Shown here one piece after another: positions 40,521 to 50,082 of a stretch of 64,000 nt of DNA. How positions within the stretch are numbered: the stretch's first letter is position 1; each line of letters begins with the position of its first letter. Source of the stretch: [Pseudomonas] carboxydohydrogena (lineage in GTDB: Bacteria; Pseudomonadota; Alphaproteobacteria; Rhizobiales; Xanthobacteraceae); contig NZ_CP113162.1 of NCBI RefSeq assembly GCF_029030725.1, positions 2,416,501-2,480,500 on the forward strand. The letters are read 5' to 3'. The notes beneath the pieces were generated by a model, which was given only the letters and a program-made list of their open reading frames with translations, was not told the origin of the DNA and did not search any database. The position numbers were made by a program, and so were the translations under genes.

Positions 40521-41297
40521 TCAGGCAACCTGAACGGCCGCCTCCTCCGCCGCGATCACGGTTTCCGTCACTTCAGGCAGGGACAGATCGGCCGGAACTG
40601 CCACGCCGTTCAGCCTGGCATGGGCCGCAGCCACGGGCGCGAAATGCCGCCGGTGGTGCGGCGTCGGGCCATGCTGCCGCAAGGCTTCGAGATGCCGGGG
40701 CACGCCGTAGCCCATATGCGAATCGAAACCGTATTCGGGATGCGCTTGCGCCAACCTGCACATCAGGCGGTCGCGCGTCACCTTCGCCACGATCGAGGCC
40801 GCGCCGATCGACAGCAGCAGACCGTCGCCGCCGATCACAGGCTCGCAGCCGCATGGCACATCGATCCTGTCGCGGCCGTCCACGAACACATGGCGCGGCG
40901 CTTGCGGCAAACCCCGCACCGCGCGCGCCAGCGCCCACAGCGAGGCGCGCAGGATGTTGTCACGGTCGATCCGCCACGGCGGCGCGGCGGCGACCGACAC
41001 CAATGCAGTGGCGCAGATTTCATCGAACAGCGCCTCGCGCGCCTCCATGGTGAGGCGCTTGGAATCGTCGATGCCTTTGGGGATTCGATCGGGATCGAGA
41101 ATCACGGCGGCGGCGACCACCGGCCCCGCGAGCGGCCCGCGCCCCACTTCGTCGCATCCCGCCACCGGCCAGACGCCCTGCTTCATCAGCGCATGTTCGC
41201 GCTCGAAACTCGGACGCATCGCGGCGTTAGCCTTGGTCTTGGCCTTCGCAGGTTTCGCGGGGACTTTCGTGGTTGCGGAGGATTTGATCCGACTCAT
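40521..41297 (-). CDS. rnhB: Ribonuclease HII
   Basis: RNase HII cleaves RNA in RNA/DNA hybrids and single ribonucleotides in DNA. The 258-residue protein has the catalytic [26 protein letters not shown], and later [14 protein letters not shown] with DSHMGYG. The first 30 residues are a Lys/Ala-rich extension ([20 protein letters not shown]) seen in many Rhizobiales homologues. The radical SAM gene lies 81 bases upstream on the same strand. Confidence 0.95.
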   Translation of the reverse strand: MSRIKSSATTKVPAKPAKAKTKANAAMRPSFEREHALMKQGVWPVAGCDEVGRGPLAGPVVAAAVILDPDRIPKGIDDSKRLTMEAREALFDEICATALVSVAAAPPWRIDRDNILRASLWALARAVRGLPQAPRHVFVDGRDRIDVPCGCEPVIGGDGLLLSIGAASIVAKVTRDRLMCRLAQAHPEYGFDSHMGYGVPRHLEALRQHGPTPHHRRHFAPVAAAHARLNGVAVPADLSLPEVTETVIAAEEAAVQVA

Positions 41298-41378
41298 GAC
41301 CGGACACTGAAACGAACCGCCGGGTACGGCAAGCCGGAACCTGGCAGATGTGCCCGCTATTCAGCACGGGCCTTCAAT

Positions 41379-42533
41379 TCAAAACAAATCCAACTGTTCA
41401 CCGCTTTTTTCCGGCTGCACGAAATGCGAGGTGGAGAGCTTCACCCGCTTGCGGTTCAGCCCCAGCCGTTCGCACGCGATCTCGAAGCGGCGGCCGATCA
41501 TCCACGCCATCGGGCCGGTGCCCTTCATCCGCGTGCCCCATTGCGAGTCGTAATCCTTGCCGCCGCGCATGTCGCGGATCAGCGTGAAGACGTGGCGGTA
41601 ACGGTCCGGGTAATTCGCGATCAGCCATTCGCGGAACAGGTCGCGCACCTCGAGCGGCAGCCGCAGCAGCGTGTAGTTCGCCTCCTTCACGCCGGCATGG
41701 GCGGCGGCATCGAGAATGCGCTCCATCTCCGAATCGTTGAGTGCCGGAATGAGCGGCGCGGTCATCACCACGGTCGGAATGCCCGCCGCCGAGAGTTGCC
41801 GCAGCGCCTCCAGCCGTTTGGGCGGCGTCGAGGCGCGTGGCTCCATGCTGCGCGCGAGTTTCGGATCGAGCGAGGTCACCGAGATCGCTACCTTGGCGAG
41901 ATTCCTTTCCGCCATCCGCGAAAGGATATCTATATCGCGCACGACCAGCGCCGATTTGGTGACGATGCCGACCGGATGGCCGGTCTTCTCCAGCACCTCG
42001 AGAATCCCGCGCATGATCTTGTGCTCGCGCTCGATCGGCTGATACGGATCAGTGTTGGTGCCGATCGCCATGGTGCGCGGCTCATAGCCCGAGACCGTCA
42101 GTTCCTTTTCGAGAAGTGCCGGGGCATCCGGCTTCATGAACAGTTTGCTCTCGAAATCGAGCCCCGGTGACAGGCCGAGATAGGCGTGGGTCGGCCGCGC
42201 GAAGCAATACACGCAGCCGTGCTCGCAGCCGCGATAGGGATTGATCGAACGATCGAAGCCGATGTCGGGGGAGTCGTTACGCGAGATCACCTTGCGGGCG
42301 GTGTCGATCCCGACGCTGGTCTTGAATGGCGGCAGTTCGTCGAGGCTCTGCCAGCCATCGTCGAAGGCGGCGCGGGCTTCGCGCTCATATCGTCCGCTGG
42401 CGTTGGTCTGAGCGCCCCGGCCGCGGCGGCGCGCGGCGTCGATGGCGACGCCGATCTGGTCGAAATCGGAGAGACCCGCCGCCGGAGCGGCGGAAGGCGG
42501 CGATGTCTGCGCGGATTGAATGGCCCTGCTCAT
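41379..42533 (-). CDS. PA0069-type radical SAM protein
   Basis: The 384-residue protein carries the radical SAM cluster CEHGCVYC (CX3CX2C) in RGCEHGCVYCFARPTHAYL, then NTDPYQPIE and VTSLDPKLAR. It belongs to the SplB-like/PA0069 group of radical SAM proteins, which resemble spore photoproduct lyase but have no proven substrate in non-sporulators. The N-terminal 50 residues are low complexity. It is likely cytosolic. Confidence 0.88.
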   Translation of the reverse strand: MSRAIQSAQTSPPSAAPAAGLSDFDQIGVAIDAARRRGRGAQTNASGRYEREARAAFDDGWQSLDELPPFKTSVGIDTARKVISRNDSPDIGFDRSINPYRGCEHGCVYCFARPTHAYLGLSPGLDFESKLFMKPDAPALLEKELTVSGYEPRTMAIGTNTDPYQPIEREHKIMRGILEVLEKTGHPVGIVTKSALVVRDIDILSRMAERNLAKVAISVTSLDPKLARSMEPRASTPPKRLEALRQLSAAGIPTVVMTAPLIPALNDSEMERILDAAAHAGVKEANYTLLRLPLEVRDLFREWLIANYPDRYRHVFTLIRDMRGGKDYDSQWGTRMKGTGPMAWMIGRRFEIACERLGLNRKRVKLSTSHFVQPEKSGEQLDLF

Positions 42534-42651
42534 GCTTCAAGGATAATCGTCCTTCAGAACAAAACAAGAACATTTTTATGACATCCCCAGCGGACCTCGC
42601 ACCGCTGCCCGGCGTTGACGGTCCGGCGGAACATTTCATGAGGAGGATTCG

Positions 42652-42975
42652 ATGAAGGCATATCTTCTGGCGGCGGCGGCAATCGGTCTGGCGGCGGGTT
42701 TCACCTCGACAAGCGTGACGCCCGCGAAGGCCGGCACGGTCTGCCTGACCGACAACGACAGCCCCAACACCTATCGTTCCTGCGAGTATTACAGTTTCCG
42801 CGCCTGCCGGGCGTCGTCGCAAGGCGTGGGCGGTTCGTGCGTGCGCAACCCGCGCGGCGATGACGGCGAGTATGGTTACATCGAAGGCCCATCGGTCGAA
42901 TTCGGTTCGGCCTATAATCGCTATGACGGCCCGATCTATCATCGCGGCTATGGCGGGCCCGGCTATCGCTGGTGA
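42652..42975 (+). CDS. DUF3551 exported protein
   Basis: This 107-residue protein has a signal peptide (AYLLAAAAIGLAAGF) and a short Cys-rich domain: CEYYSFRACRASSQGVGGSCVRNP matches the DUF3551 pattern (QC, GGxCxxNP) abundant in Bradyrhizobium-like genomes. The tail is Tyr/Gly-rich. The strong ribosome binding site GAGGAGGA precedes ATG 42652, and a terminator follows. The function is unknown. Confidence 0.8.
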   Translation: MKAYLLAAAAIGLAAGFTSTSVTPAKAGTVCLTDNDSPNTYRSCEYYSFRACRASSQGVGGSCVRNPRGDDGEYGYIEGPSVEFGSAYNRYDGPIYHRGYGGPGYRW

Positions 42976-42996
42976 GTTTTTAGGCACCTCTTTCGG

Positions 42997-43031
42997 ACGG
43001 GACGGAGCGATATATCGCTTCGTCCCGTTTT
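42997..43031 (+). terminator. Rho-independent terminator after the DUF3551 gene
   Basis: The arms ACGGGACG and CGTCCCGT pair exactly, extended inside by AGCG and CGCT around an AT loop, and are followed by TTTT. It lies 21 bases after the DUF3551 stop codon. Confidence 0.85.
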
Positions 43032-43132
43032 CATGCGTCATGGCGTATGTGCCCTGCATGATGCAGGGTTCTTTGTCCGCGCATGGAGTGCTAAGGCATC
43101 GCCGTTCCTTTTGACGGTGGAGCCGCGCCCCG

Positions 43133-43705
43133 ATGATCAGCATCGTGATTCCGACACAGGGCAATGAATCCGAGACGGTCGCCACGCTCTCGGCGCTGGT
43201 GCCGGGCTCGGCGGCGGGCATGGTGCGCGACGTCGTGCTGGTCGATCGCGGAGGCGCTGGCGACATCGCGCGCGTCGCCGATGTCGCGGGCTGCCGCTTT
43301 CTGAAGTTCGAGGGCTCGCGCGCCGACGCCATCGCGGCGGGCGTCAAGCTCGCGCGAGGCTCCTGGCTGATGTTCCTGCATGCCGGCGCGGTGCTCGAAT
43401 CCGGCTGGATCGACGAGACCGCGCAGTTCATCGAAAGCGTCGGCGTCAGCGGCCACCGCCGCGCCGCTGTCTTCCGCTACGCGCGTTCGCCCTATGCCGA
43501 AGGCGGTGTCACACATGGCCTGCGGCAGATCGCCCGCGCGGTCGCGGGGCCGTCCTCCAATCAGGGACTTTTGATCGCGCGCGATCATTACGACCGGCTC
43601 GGCGGTTACGCGCATGGCGCGCGCCACGCGGAATCGAAGTTGCTGTCGAAACTCGGCCGCTCCGGCCGCGCGATCCTGCGCACGCGGATATTCGTGCCGG
43701 CTTGA
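43133..43705 (+). CDS. Short GT2-like glycosyltransferase domain protein
   Basis: This 190-residue protein has a nucleotide-sugar-binding-like start MISIVIPTQGNESETVATL, and SWLMFLHAGAVLESGWIDE where a DxD metal motif is expected, here replaced by HAG. It ends after a second domain half, much shorter than full GT2 enzymes. It may be an atypical or inactive glycosyltransferase. It converges on moaB with one base between the stop codons. Confidence 0.65.
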   Translation: MISIVIPTQGNESETVATLSALVPGSAAGMVRDVVLVDRGGAGDIARVADVAGCRFLKFEGSRADAIAAGVKLARGSWLMFLHAGAVLESGWIDETAQFIESVGVSGHRRAAVFRYARSPYAEGGVTHGLRQIARAVAGPSSNQGLLIARDHYDRLGGYAHGARHAESKLLSKLGRSGRAILRTRIFVPA

Positions 43706-43706
43706 G

Positions 43707-44264
43707 TTACTTCGCCTGCGCCTTGCCGCGTTTTAAGTGCTCGTCGAGACGCGGCATGATCTCCACAAAGTTGCACGGCTGCGTGCGATAATCGAGCTGA
43801 TGCGCGAGGATGCCGTCCCAGCCGTCGCGGCAGGCGCCCGGCGATCCCGGCAGCGAGAAGATAAATGTCGTACCCGCCACCCCGGCGGTCGCACGGCTCT
43901 GGATCGTGGACGTGCCGATCTTGGCATGGCTGAGCATGTGGAAGGCGATGGAGAATCCATCCATCCGCTTGTCCAACAGCGGCTCGACCGCTTCCGGCGT
44001 CACGTCGCGCCCGGTGAAGCCGGTGCCGCCCGTCGTCACCACCACATCGACGCCATCGTCGGCGATCCAGCGCTTCAACTGTGCCTGAATCTTTTCGACG
44101 TCATCGGTGACGATCTCGCGCGCGGCGAGACGATGCCCCGCCGCCGTGATGCGGTCGGCCAGAGTCGCGCCCGACTTGTCGTCGGCGAGCGAACGCGAAT
44201 CCGAGATCGTCAGCACCGCGATGTTCAGCGCGATGAAGGGTTTGGATGAATCGAGGGAGGTCAT
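43707..44264 (-). CDS. moaB: Molybdenum cofactor biosynthesis protein B
   Basis: MoaB/MogA-type proteins adenylylate molybdopterin before molybdenum insertion. The 185-residue protein has the core LTISDSRSLADDKSGATLADRI, VVTTGGTGFTGRDVTPEAVEPLLDK, and the C-terminal FSLPGSPGACRDGWDGI. MoaB and MogA cannot be cleanly told apart by eye, but the TTGGTG with RDVTPE pattern fits MoaB of Rhizobiales. A dispersed palindromic repeat lies just upstream. Confidence 0.9.
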   Translation of the reverse strand: MTSLDSSKPFIALNIAVLTISDSRSLADDKSGATLADRITAAGHRLAAREIVTDDVEKIQAQLKRWIADDGVDVVVTTGGTGFTGRDVTPEAVEPLLDKRMDGFSIAFHMLSHAKIGTSTIQSRATAGVAGTTFIFSLPGSPGACRDGWDGILAHQLDYRTQPCNFVEIMPRLDEHLKRGKAQAK

Positions 44265-44275
44265 GATGTTTTATC

Positions 44276-44373
44276 CGTCATTCCGGACGGTTCGCGACGC
44301 GGACCGATCCGGAATCCCGATATGAGGCGTGAGATTCCGGATTCGCTCGCGAATGCTCGCGCTCCGGAATGAC
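44276..44373. repeat. Dispersed palindromic repeat, copy 1
   Basis: This 98-bp element begins CGTCATTCCGG and ends CTCCGGAATGAC, with a second internal pair of CCGGAATC and GAGATTCCGG. The copy at 49237-49331 shares this layout and most of the sequence. It sits between moaB and the YpfJ gene. Confidence 0.8.
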
Positions 44374-44375
44374 AC

Positions 44376-45320
44376 TTACAAGTTCCCCGCGCCGAAGGTG
44401 TTGCACGCCGCCACGCTGCCCTGCTGGTAGCCGGTCATGAACCAGCGCTTGCGCTGTTCGGCCGAGCCATGCGTGAACGAATCCGGCACCACGCGGCCCT
44501 GCATCTTCCGTTGCAGCGTATCGTCGCCGATCGCCGCCGCCGTGCGCAGCGCGCCGTCGATGTCGCCCGACTCGATGAAGCCCGGCCGCTTCTTCTCCTC
44601 GCGATTGACCCAGACGCCGGAGAGGCAGTCCGCCTGCAACTCGACCTTGACCTGGATCGCGTTGGCCTCCGCCTTGCTGCCCGCCTGCTGTTGCATCGCG
44701 TGGGCCTTGTCGAGAATGCCGAGCAGGTTCTGGATGTGATGGCCCGCCTCGTGCGCGATGATGTAGGCGGCGGTGAACTTGCAGGCGCTGCCCTGACACC
44801 CGCCGAACTTGGTCTCGATCTCGCGGAAGAAGCCGGTGTCGAGGAAAATCTGCCGGTCGGGCGGGCAATAGAACGGCCCCATCGCCGATTGCGCCATGCC
44901 GCAGCGGCCGCCATTTGTGGCGTTGCGGAACAGGACGATGCGCGGACCCTTGTAGGTTCGGCCACTGGCCGAGAAGATCTCGTCCCAGCGGTCGTCGATC
45001 TCGCCGAGCACGCCGGCAATCATGCTGCCCATCTCGTCGGTCGGTGCACCACGCTTGGCCTGCGAGGACGGCCGGTCGCTCTGATAGCTCGGGGCCTGCC
45101 CGCCGCCGCCAGTGAGGATTTCCGCGCCGCCGATCAGGATGCGCGGGTCGATGCCGACGGCCCAGCCGATCAGGCCGAGCACCACCACCGTGCCGATGCC
45201 GAGGCGGCCGCCGCCGCCCATCGGAAAGCCGAAGCCCCCGCCTCCGCCGCCGAAACCGCCGCCACTGTCGTCGCGCCGGTCGTCAATGTCGTCGCTGCGG
45301 CGGAAGTCGTCATAACGCAT
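44376..45320 (-). CDS. ypfJ: YpfJ-family neutral zinc metallopeptidase
   Basis: This 314-residue membrane-anchored protein belongs to the putative neutral zinc metallopeptidase family (YpfJ). After a Gly/Asp-rich start it has one membrane segment (GTVVVLGLIGWAVGI) and then the HExxH-like zinc site AHEAGHHIQNLLG, followed by LQADCLSGVW with a third ligand, and FTHGSAEQRKRWFMTGYQ. ATG 45320 follows AAGGAGAG. The gap 45321-45706 to ccrM holds the ccrM leader. Confidence 0.88.
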   Translation of the reverse strand: MRYDDFRRSDDIDDRRDDSGGGFGGGGGGFGFPMGGGGRLGIGTVVVLGLIGWAVGIDPRILIGGAEILTGGGGQAPSYQSDRPSSQAKRGAPTDEMGSMIAGVLGEIDDRWDEIFSASGRTYKGPRIVLFRNATNGGRCGMAQSAMGPFYCPPDRQIFLDTGFFREIETKFGGCQGSACKFTAAYIIAHEAGHHIQNLLGILDKAHAMQQQAGSKAEANAIQVKVELQADCLSGVWVNREEKKRPGFIESGDIDGALRTAAAIGDDTLQRKMQGRVVPDSFTHGSAEQRKRWFMTGYQQGSVAACNTFGAGNL

Positions 45321-45549
45321 CGCATCTCTCCTTAAGGCCACGCATCTCATAACGGCCGATGGCGGGAATCGTTTGATGCATGATGCAACAACAACCGCGC
45401 TCGGGTGGGGATTTTAGCGCCCCCGGCAATTTTTGCCTAGTCGATCGAAAGCACCCTGTCGTGCACTGACCGACCGGCATGCGGCGTTCAGCCATGGCCA
45501 TCCGCGACGCCGCGCGTCATTCATTCTGCTCCGCGCGCGGCACACGATG

Positions 45550-46837
<1,288 letters not shown>

Positions 46838-46860
46838 AACGCAAGACATTCCTGAAAATA

Positions 46861-46889
46861 AAAACGGACGCCTCGCGGCGTCCGTTTTT
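46861..46889. terminator. Bidirectional terminator, ccrM / lipoprotein gene
   Basis: A perfect 12-bp stem, AAAACGGACGCC with GGCGTCCGTTTT, and a TCGC loop. A T-run follows on both strands (TTTTT on plus; TTTTTATTTT on minus). It ends transcription of ccrM and of the convergent lipoprotein gene. Confidence 0.92.
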
Positions 46890-46906
46890 ATTTAGCTTTC
46901 GCGAAT

Positions 46907-47380
46907 TTAGCCGCGCAGCAGGCGGTATCGCTTGTGCGTGAGGCAGGTGTTGACCACCAGCGCGTAGTCCGCGGTGGCCTGCTCGGCTGTGATCGCCCCG
47001 CCTTCGGCGATGGTGCCGCCGGCCGACTGGGCCGCGCTGGTTGCGTTCGCGAGCGTGTGCGCCTGACGGAATGTCGAGACCGGGATGAAGGACGCGGCGG
47101 CGCCCGCCACCGCCAGCGCGGTGCCCGCCGTCTGCTGATCGCGCGCCTTCCGGGCGGCGGCTTCCTGCGGCGCGGCCTGCTGGCGGCATTCGGCGAGATC
47201 GCGGCGATACTTCTCCGGATTGACGCGGTGCATATCGACCAGCGGTTCGTAGATCGGCGGCAACGCTTCCGATCCGGTCGCGGCGGTCCCGGAGGCGGAT
47301 GCCACCGGACCCGGCCCCTGTGTCGTCTGGTTGCAGCCCGCGACCAGCAATCCCATCCCAACCAATAATATCGTACGCAT
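46907..47380 (-). CDS. Putative lipoprotein, hypothetical
   Basis: The 157-residue protein starts MRTILLVGMGLLVAGCNQ, a clear lipoprotein signal with the lipobox LVAGC. The mature part contains LVDMHRVNPEKYRRDLAECR, then a central hydrophobic Ala-rich segment (GTALAVAGAAASFIP) and a C-terminal NTCLTHKRYRLL. The end Cys pattern is typical of small envelope proteins of Rhizobiales with a Gly-zipper-like centre. ATG 47380 is chosen from GGGGAG 8 bases upstream and the lipobox; the frame opens at 47425. No function is known. Confidence 0.75.
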   Translation of the reverse strand: MRTILLVGMGLLVAGCNQTTQGPGPVASASGTAATGSEALPPIYEPLVDMHRVNPEKYRRDLAECRQQAAPQEAAARKARDQQTAGTALAVAGAAASFIPVSTFRQAHTLANATSAAQSAGGTIAEGGAITAEQATADYALVVNTCLTHKRYRLLRG

Positions 47381-47499
47381 GAAAATGGCTCCCCAGCCCT
47401 GAACAACAAAGCGCGTCCTAAGCATGCGCCGATGCCGGGAAGCAAGTTTTCCGGTCGAAAGATGACTGCGACAATTTGGCAGGCGACGGGCTGCCGGTC

Positions 47500-48126
47500 T
47501 CAGGCCTTCTCCTCATCCAGCGCCTTCTGCACCGCCGGACGCTGTTTCATCCGCTCGCGATGCGCCGCAACCTTCGGAAACTCCGCGAGATCGACGCCGT
47601 CGCTCTTGGCCCAGTTCGAGACCGTGAACAGGTAAGGATCGCAGACAGTGTACGCCTCGCCCATCACCCACGGCCCGCGCAGCATCTTGTCCTCGATCAT
47701 GGCCATGCCCGCGCGCATGTTTTCCGGCACCTTGCGCCTCATGTCCTCGAACGACGTCTCCTCGCTCGCCCAGCGCGCGCCGCGCATCTTGTGCGAATGG
47801 GAAATGTGCACACCTGAGCAGAGATAGCTGTTGAAGGCCTGTACCTGCGCGAAGGCGAACGCATCGCTTAAAGGAGCGAGGTTCGCCTTGGGGAAGCTCT
47901 GCGCGATGAAGGCGAGAATGGCGGGCGTCTCGGTCAGCACGCCCTGATCCGTCGCCAGCGCGGGCACCCGGCCCTTGGGGTTGATCGAGAGAAAGTCCGG
48001 AGAATTTTGCTGGTTCGCCTTCATGTCGATACGCTCGGCCTTATAATCCGCACCGGCTTCCTCCAGCGCGATATGCGACGCCAGCGCGCACGTCCCGACC
48101 CCGTAGTAAAGTTTAAGCATCTTCAT
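47500..48126 (-). CDS. Glutathione S-transferase
   Basis: This 208-residue cytosolic GST has the thioredoxin-like N-domain (MLKLYYGVGTCALASHIALEEAG) with a Cys at the active-site position, as in beta-class bacterial GSTs, the cis-Pro region GRVPALATDQG with LTETPAIL, and an all-helical C-domain. The start ATG at 48126 overlaps the mutY stop by four bases and uses GGAGAG within the end of mutY. The two may be translated together. Confidence 0.9.
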   Translation of the reverse strand: MKMLKLYYGVGTCALASHIALEEAGADYKAERIDMKANQQNSPDFLSINPKGRVPALATDQGVLTETPAILAFIAQSFPKANLAPLSDAFAFAQVQAFNSYLCSGVHISHSHKMRGARWASEETSFEDMRRKVPENMRAGMAMIEDKMLRGPWVMGEAYTVCDPYLFTVSNWAKSDGVDLAEFPKVAAHRERMKQRPAVQKALDEEKA

Positions 48127-49223
48127 TTCTCTCCCAATCCGTGCGCGATGACCTTGCGCATCACGTTCGGCAACGCCTCGTCTGTGAGCGTCGCGATCTT
48201 CACCCAGCGCATTCCGTGTGGCGCTTTGGTTCGCGGCGCTACTTTGCCGACATAGACGGACAACGCCAATGGAAAGTGCGTGAACACGTGCGTCACGGTC
48301 CCGGTCTTGCGACGCCAGCGCGACAGGTTTTTCAGAACCGGGGCTTGCGCGCGCGCCTTCGTCTCATCATGCGCGACAAGCCAGTCCGATCCCGGCACCT
48401 CGGTCATGCCGCCGAGCAATCCTTTCTCGGGCCGGGCGCGCACCAGCAACTCGTCGCCGCGCGTCACCACGAACGCGGCACCGCGCCGTAACGCCCCGGT
48501 TTTCTTCGGAGCCTTGCGCGGAAATGTCTCCTGCTCGCCACGAGTGCGCGCGAGACAATTGTCGTTTAGCGGGCACAGCGCGCAAGCCGGCTTCTTCGGC
48601 GTGCAGATCGTCGCGCCGAGATCCATCAGCGCCTGCGCGGAATCGCCCGCGCGCGAGGGGCCGAGCAAAGTCGCGGCGAGACGCTGAATTTCAGGCTTGG
48701 CTTTCGGCAGTTCGTCTTCCACCGCGAACAGCCGCGACACCACGCGCTCGATATTGCCATCGACCGGCATGGTCTGGCGGGCGAACGCGATCGCGGCGAT
48801 CGCCGCCGCCGTATAGGGACCGATGCCGGGCAGTTCGCGCAGTCCTTCCTCGGTCTCGGGAAACGCGCCGCCATGTTCGCGCGTCACCGTCACCGCGCAG
48901 GCGTAGAGATTGCGCGCGCGCGAATAGTAGCCGAGCCCCGCCCACATTCTCAAAACATCGTCGAGCGACGCCGCCGCCATGTCGGTGACATTCGGCCAGC
49001 GCGCGATGAATTTCAGGAAGTACGGCCCGACCGCCTTCACGGTGGTCTGCTGCAACATGATCTCGGAGAGCCAGACCCGGTAGGGATCGGCTGTCTCGCC
49101 CGGCAGCGCGCGCCATGGCAGCACCCGGCGGTGGCGGTCGTACCACGCGAGCAGCAGTTCCGCGCGCGACGCGGATTTCTCCGTGACTTTGTTTCGCCGT
49201 GCCGTCGCGCCTGATAAGGTCAT
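48123..49223 (-). CDS. mutY: A/G-specific adenine glycosylase
   Basis: MutY removes adenine paired with 8-oxoguanine. The 366-residue protein shows the helix-hairpin-helix LPGIGPYTAAAIAAIAF, the catalytic-Asp region MPVDGNIERVVSRL, LMDLGATIC, and the [4Fe-4S] loop CX6CX2CX5C (CTPKKPACALCPLNDNC). The C-terminal part is the NUDIX-like domain that reads 8-oxoG. The gene is followed by GST with overlap. Confidence 0.96.
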   Translation of the reverse strand: MTLSGATARRNKVTEKSASRAELLLAWYDRHRRVLPWRALPGETADPYRVWLSEIMLQQTTVKAVGPYFLKFIARWPNVTDMAAASLDDVLRMWAGLGYYSRARNLYACAVTVTREHGGAFPETEEGLRELPGIGPYTAAAIAAIAFARQTMPVDGNIERVVSRLFAVEDELPKAKPEIQRLAATLLGPSRAGDSAQALMDLGATICTPKKPACALCPLNDNCLARTRGEQETFPRKAPKKTGALRRGAAFVVTRGDELLVRARPEKGLLGGMTEVPGSDWLVAHDETKARAQAPVLKNLSRWRRKTGTVTHVFTHFPLALSVYVGKVAPRTKAPHGMRWVKIATLTDEALPNVMRKVIAHGLGEK

Positions 49224-49236
49224 AGCCTACTCATAA

Positions 49237-49331
49237 CGTCATTCCGGGACGGACCGAAGGTCCGGACCCGGAATCTGTCGAGATAAACCACAGCGAGATT
49301 CCGGGTTCGCAAAGCGCGCCCCGGAATGACG
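49237..49331. repeat. Dispersed palindromic repeat, copy 2
   Basis: This 95-bp element has the same layout as 44276-44373: CGTCATTCCGG at the start, ACCCGGAATC and GAGATTCCGG in the middle, and CCCCGGAATGACG at the end. It lies between the divergent mutY and DUF721 genes. The inner parts differ between copies, which suggests old, independent insertions. Confidence 0.85.
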
Positions 49332-49339
49332 GAAATCCG

Positions 49340-49819
49340 ATGAGCAAGCCCGGCCCGCTCACATCCAAGCCGTTATCCGCGCTTCTCGCGGGCGTATTCA
49401 ACGACGCCTTCAAGAAGCAGGGCTTTGCCTCGCGCGAACTGGTGACGCGCTGGAGCGAGATCGTCGGCCGCGACATCGCCGCCTATGCGGAGCCCCTGAA
49501 AATCCAGTGGCAGCGGCCCGTCGAAGGCCAGCCCGAAATCCCGGCCACACTGATCCTGCGCGTGGAAGGGCCGCGCGCGCTGGAAATCCAGCATTCCTCG
49601 ACCGTCATTCTGGAGCGGGTCAACCGCTTCTTCGGCTGGAACGCGGTCGGCAAGATCGCGCTGCGGCAGGCGCCGCTCGCGCACCGGCAGAAGCGCAAGA
49701 CCAGAAAGCCCCCGAGCGAGGCCGCCGTGGCCGAGGAGGCCCGCGAACTGGACGCCGTGGACGACGACAATCTGCGGACCGCGATCGCGCGGCTGGGCGC
49801 GTCGATCAAGCGAAATTGA
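49340..49819 (+). CDS. DUF721 / DciA-like helicase-loader protein
   Basis: The 159-residue protein has the DUF721 core: the start LTSKPLSALLAGVFNDAFKKQGF, then ELVTRWSEIVGRDIAAYAEPLKI, and LRVEGPRALEIQHSSTVILERVNRFFG. DciA proteins load the replicative helicase DnaB in bacteria lacking DnaC. The C-terminal tail is Lys-rich and acidic-helical. The gene order mutY - DUF721 - DsbA-like - smc is one I know from Rhizobiales. Confidence 0.82.
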   Translation: MSKPGPLTSKPLSALLAGVFNDAFKKQGFASRELVTRWSEIVGRDIAAYAEPLKIQWQRPVEGQPEIPATLILRVEGPRALEIQHSSTVILERVNRFFGWNAVGKIALRQAPLAHRQKRKTRKPPSEAAVAEEARELDAVDDDNLRTAIARLGASIKRN

Positions 49820-49836
49820 CGCCTTCCAGGCGGCCC

Positions 49837-49914
49837 CTAGTGTGGTGGTTCAGAAGTTCGCTTCATTTTCTCCGCGAGTCCTTCAAGCGAAATTCTGAAC
49901 CTAAACCACACTAG
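49837..49914. repeat. Intergenic palindrome A (CTAGTGTGGT ends)
   Basis: CTAGTGTGGT at the left and ACCACACTAG at the right are exact complements, and the inner arms TTCAGAA/TTCTGAA and TTCGCTT/AAGCGAA also pair, with small bulges and a loop of about 20 bases. It is part of a larger structured segment with palindrome B. Its GAGTC (49876) and GAATC (49914) match CcrM sites. Confidence 0.7.
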
Positions 49915-49940
49915 AATCATAGATTTGCCAGTGTCCTTTC

Positions 49941-49993
49941 GAATCCGAAGTTCGCTACGGAAGCTGCTGCACGATAAGGCGAACTTCGGATTC
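49941..49993. repeat. Intergenic palindrome B
   Basis: GAATCCGAAGTTCGC and GCGAACTTCGGATTC are a perfect 15-bp inverted pair around a 23-base loop. The AAGTTCGC core also occurs in palindrome A, so the two hairpins may form one composite element upstream of the DsbA-like gene. Two GANTC sites (49941, 49989) lie at its ends. Confidence 0.75.
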
Positions 49994-50082
49994 GGGACCC
50001 TGGCCCCCGGCATTGCCACAATTGCGGTTTCAAGCTAGTGGTCCGAACTCAACATCCGCACACTATTCCGGAGTTTCCTGCG

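Noticed and set aside
40011-42170. Open frame of 719 codons on the plus strand
   Set aside because: Antisense to three well-supported genes (GT39, rnhB, radical SAM).
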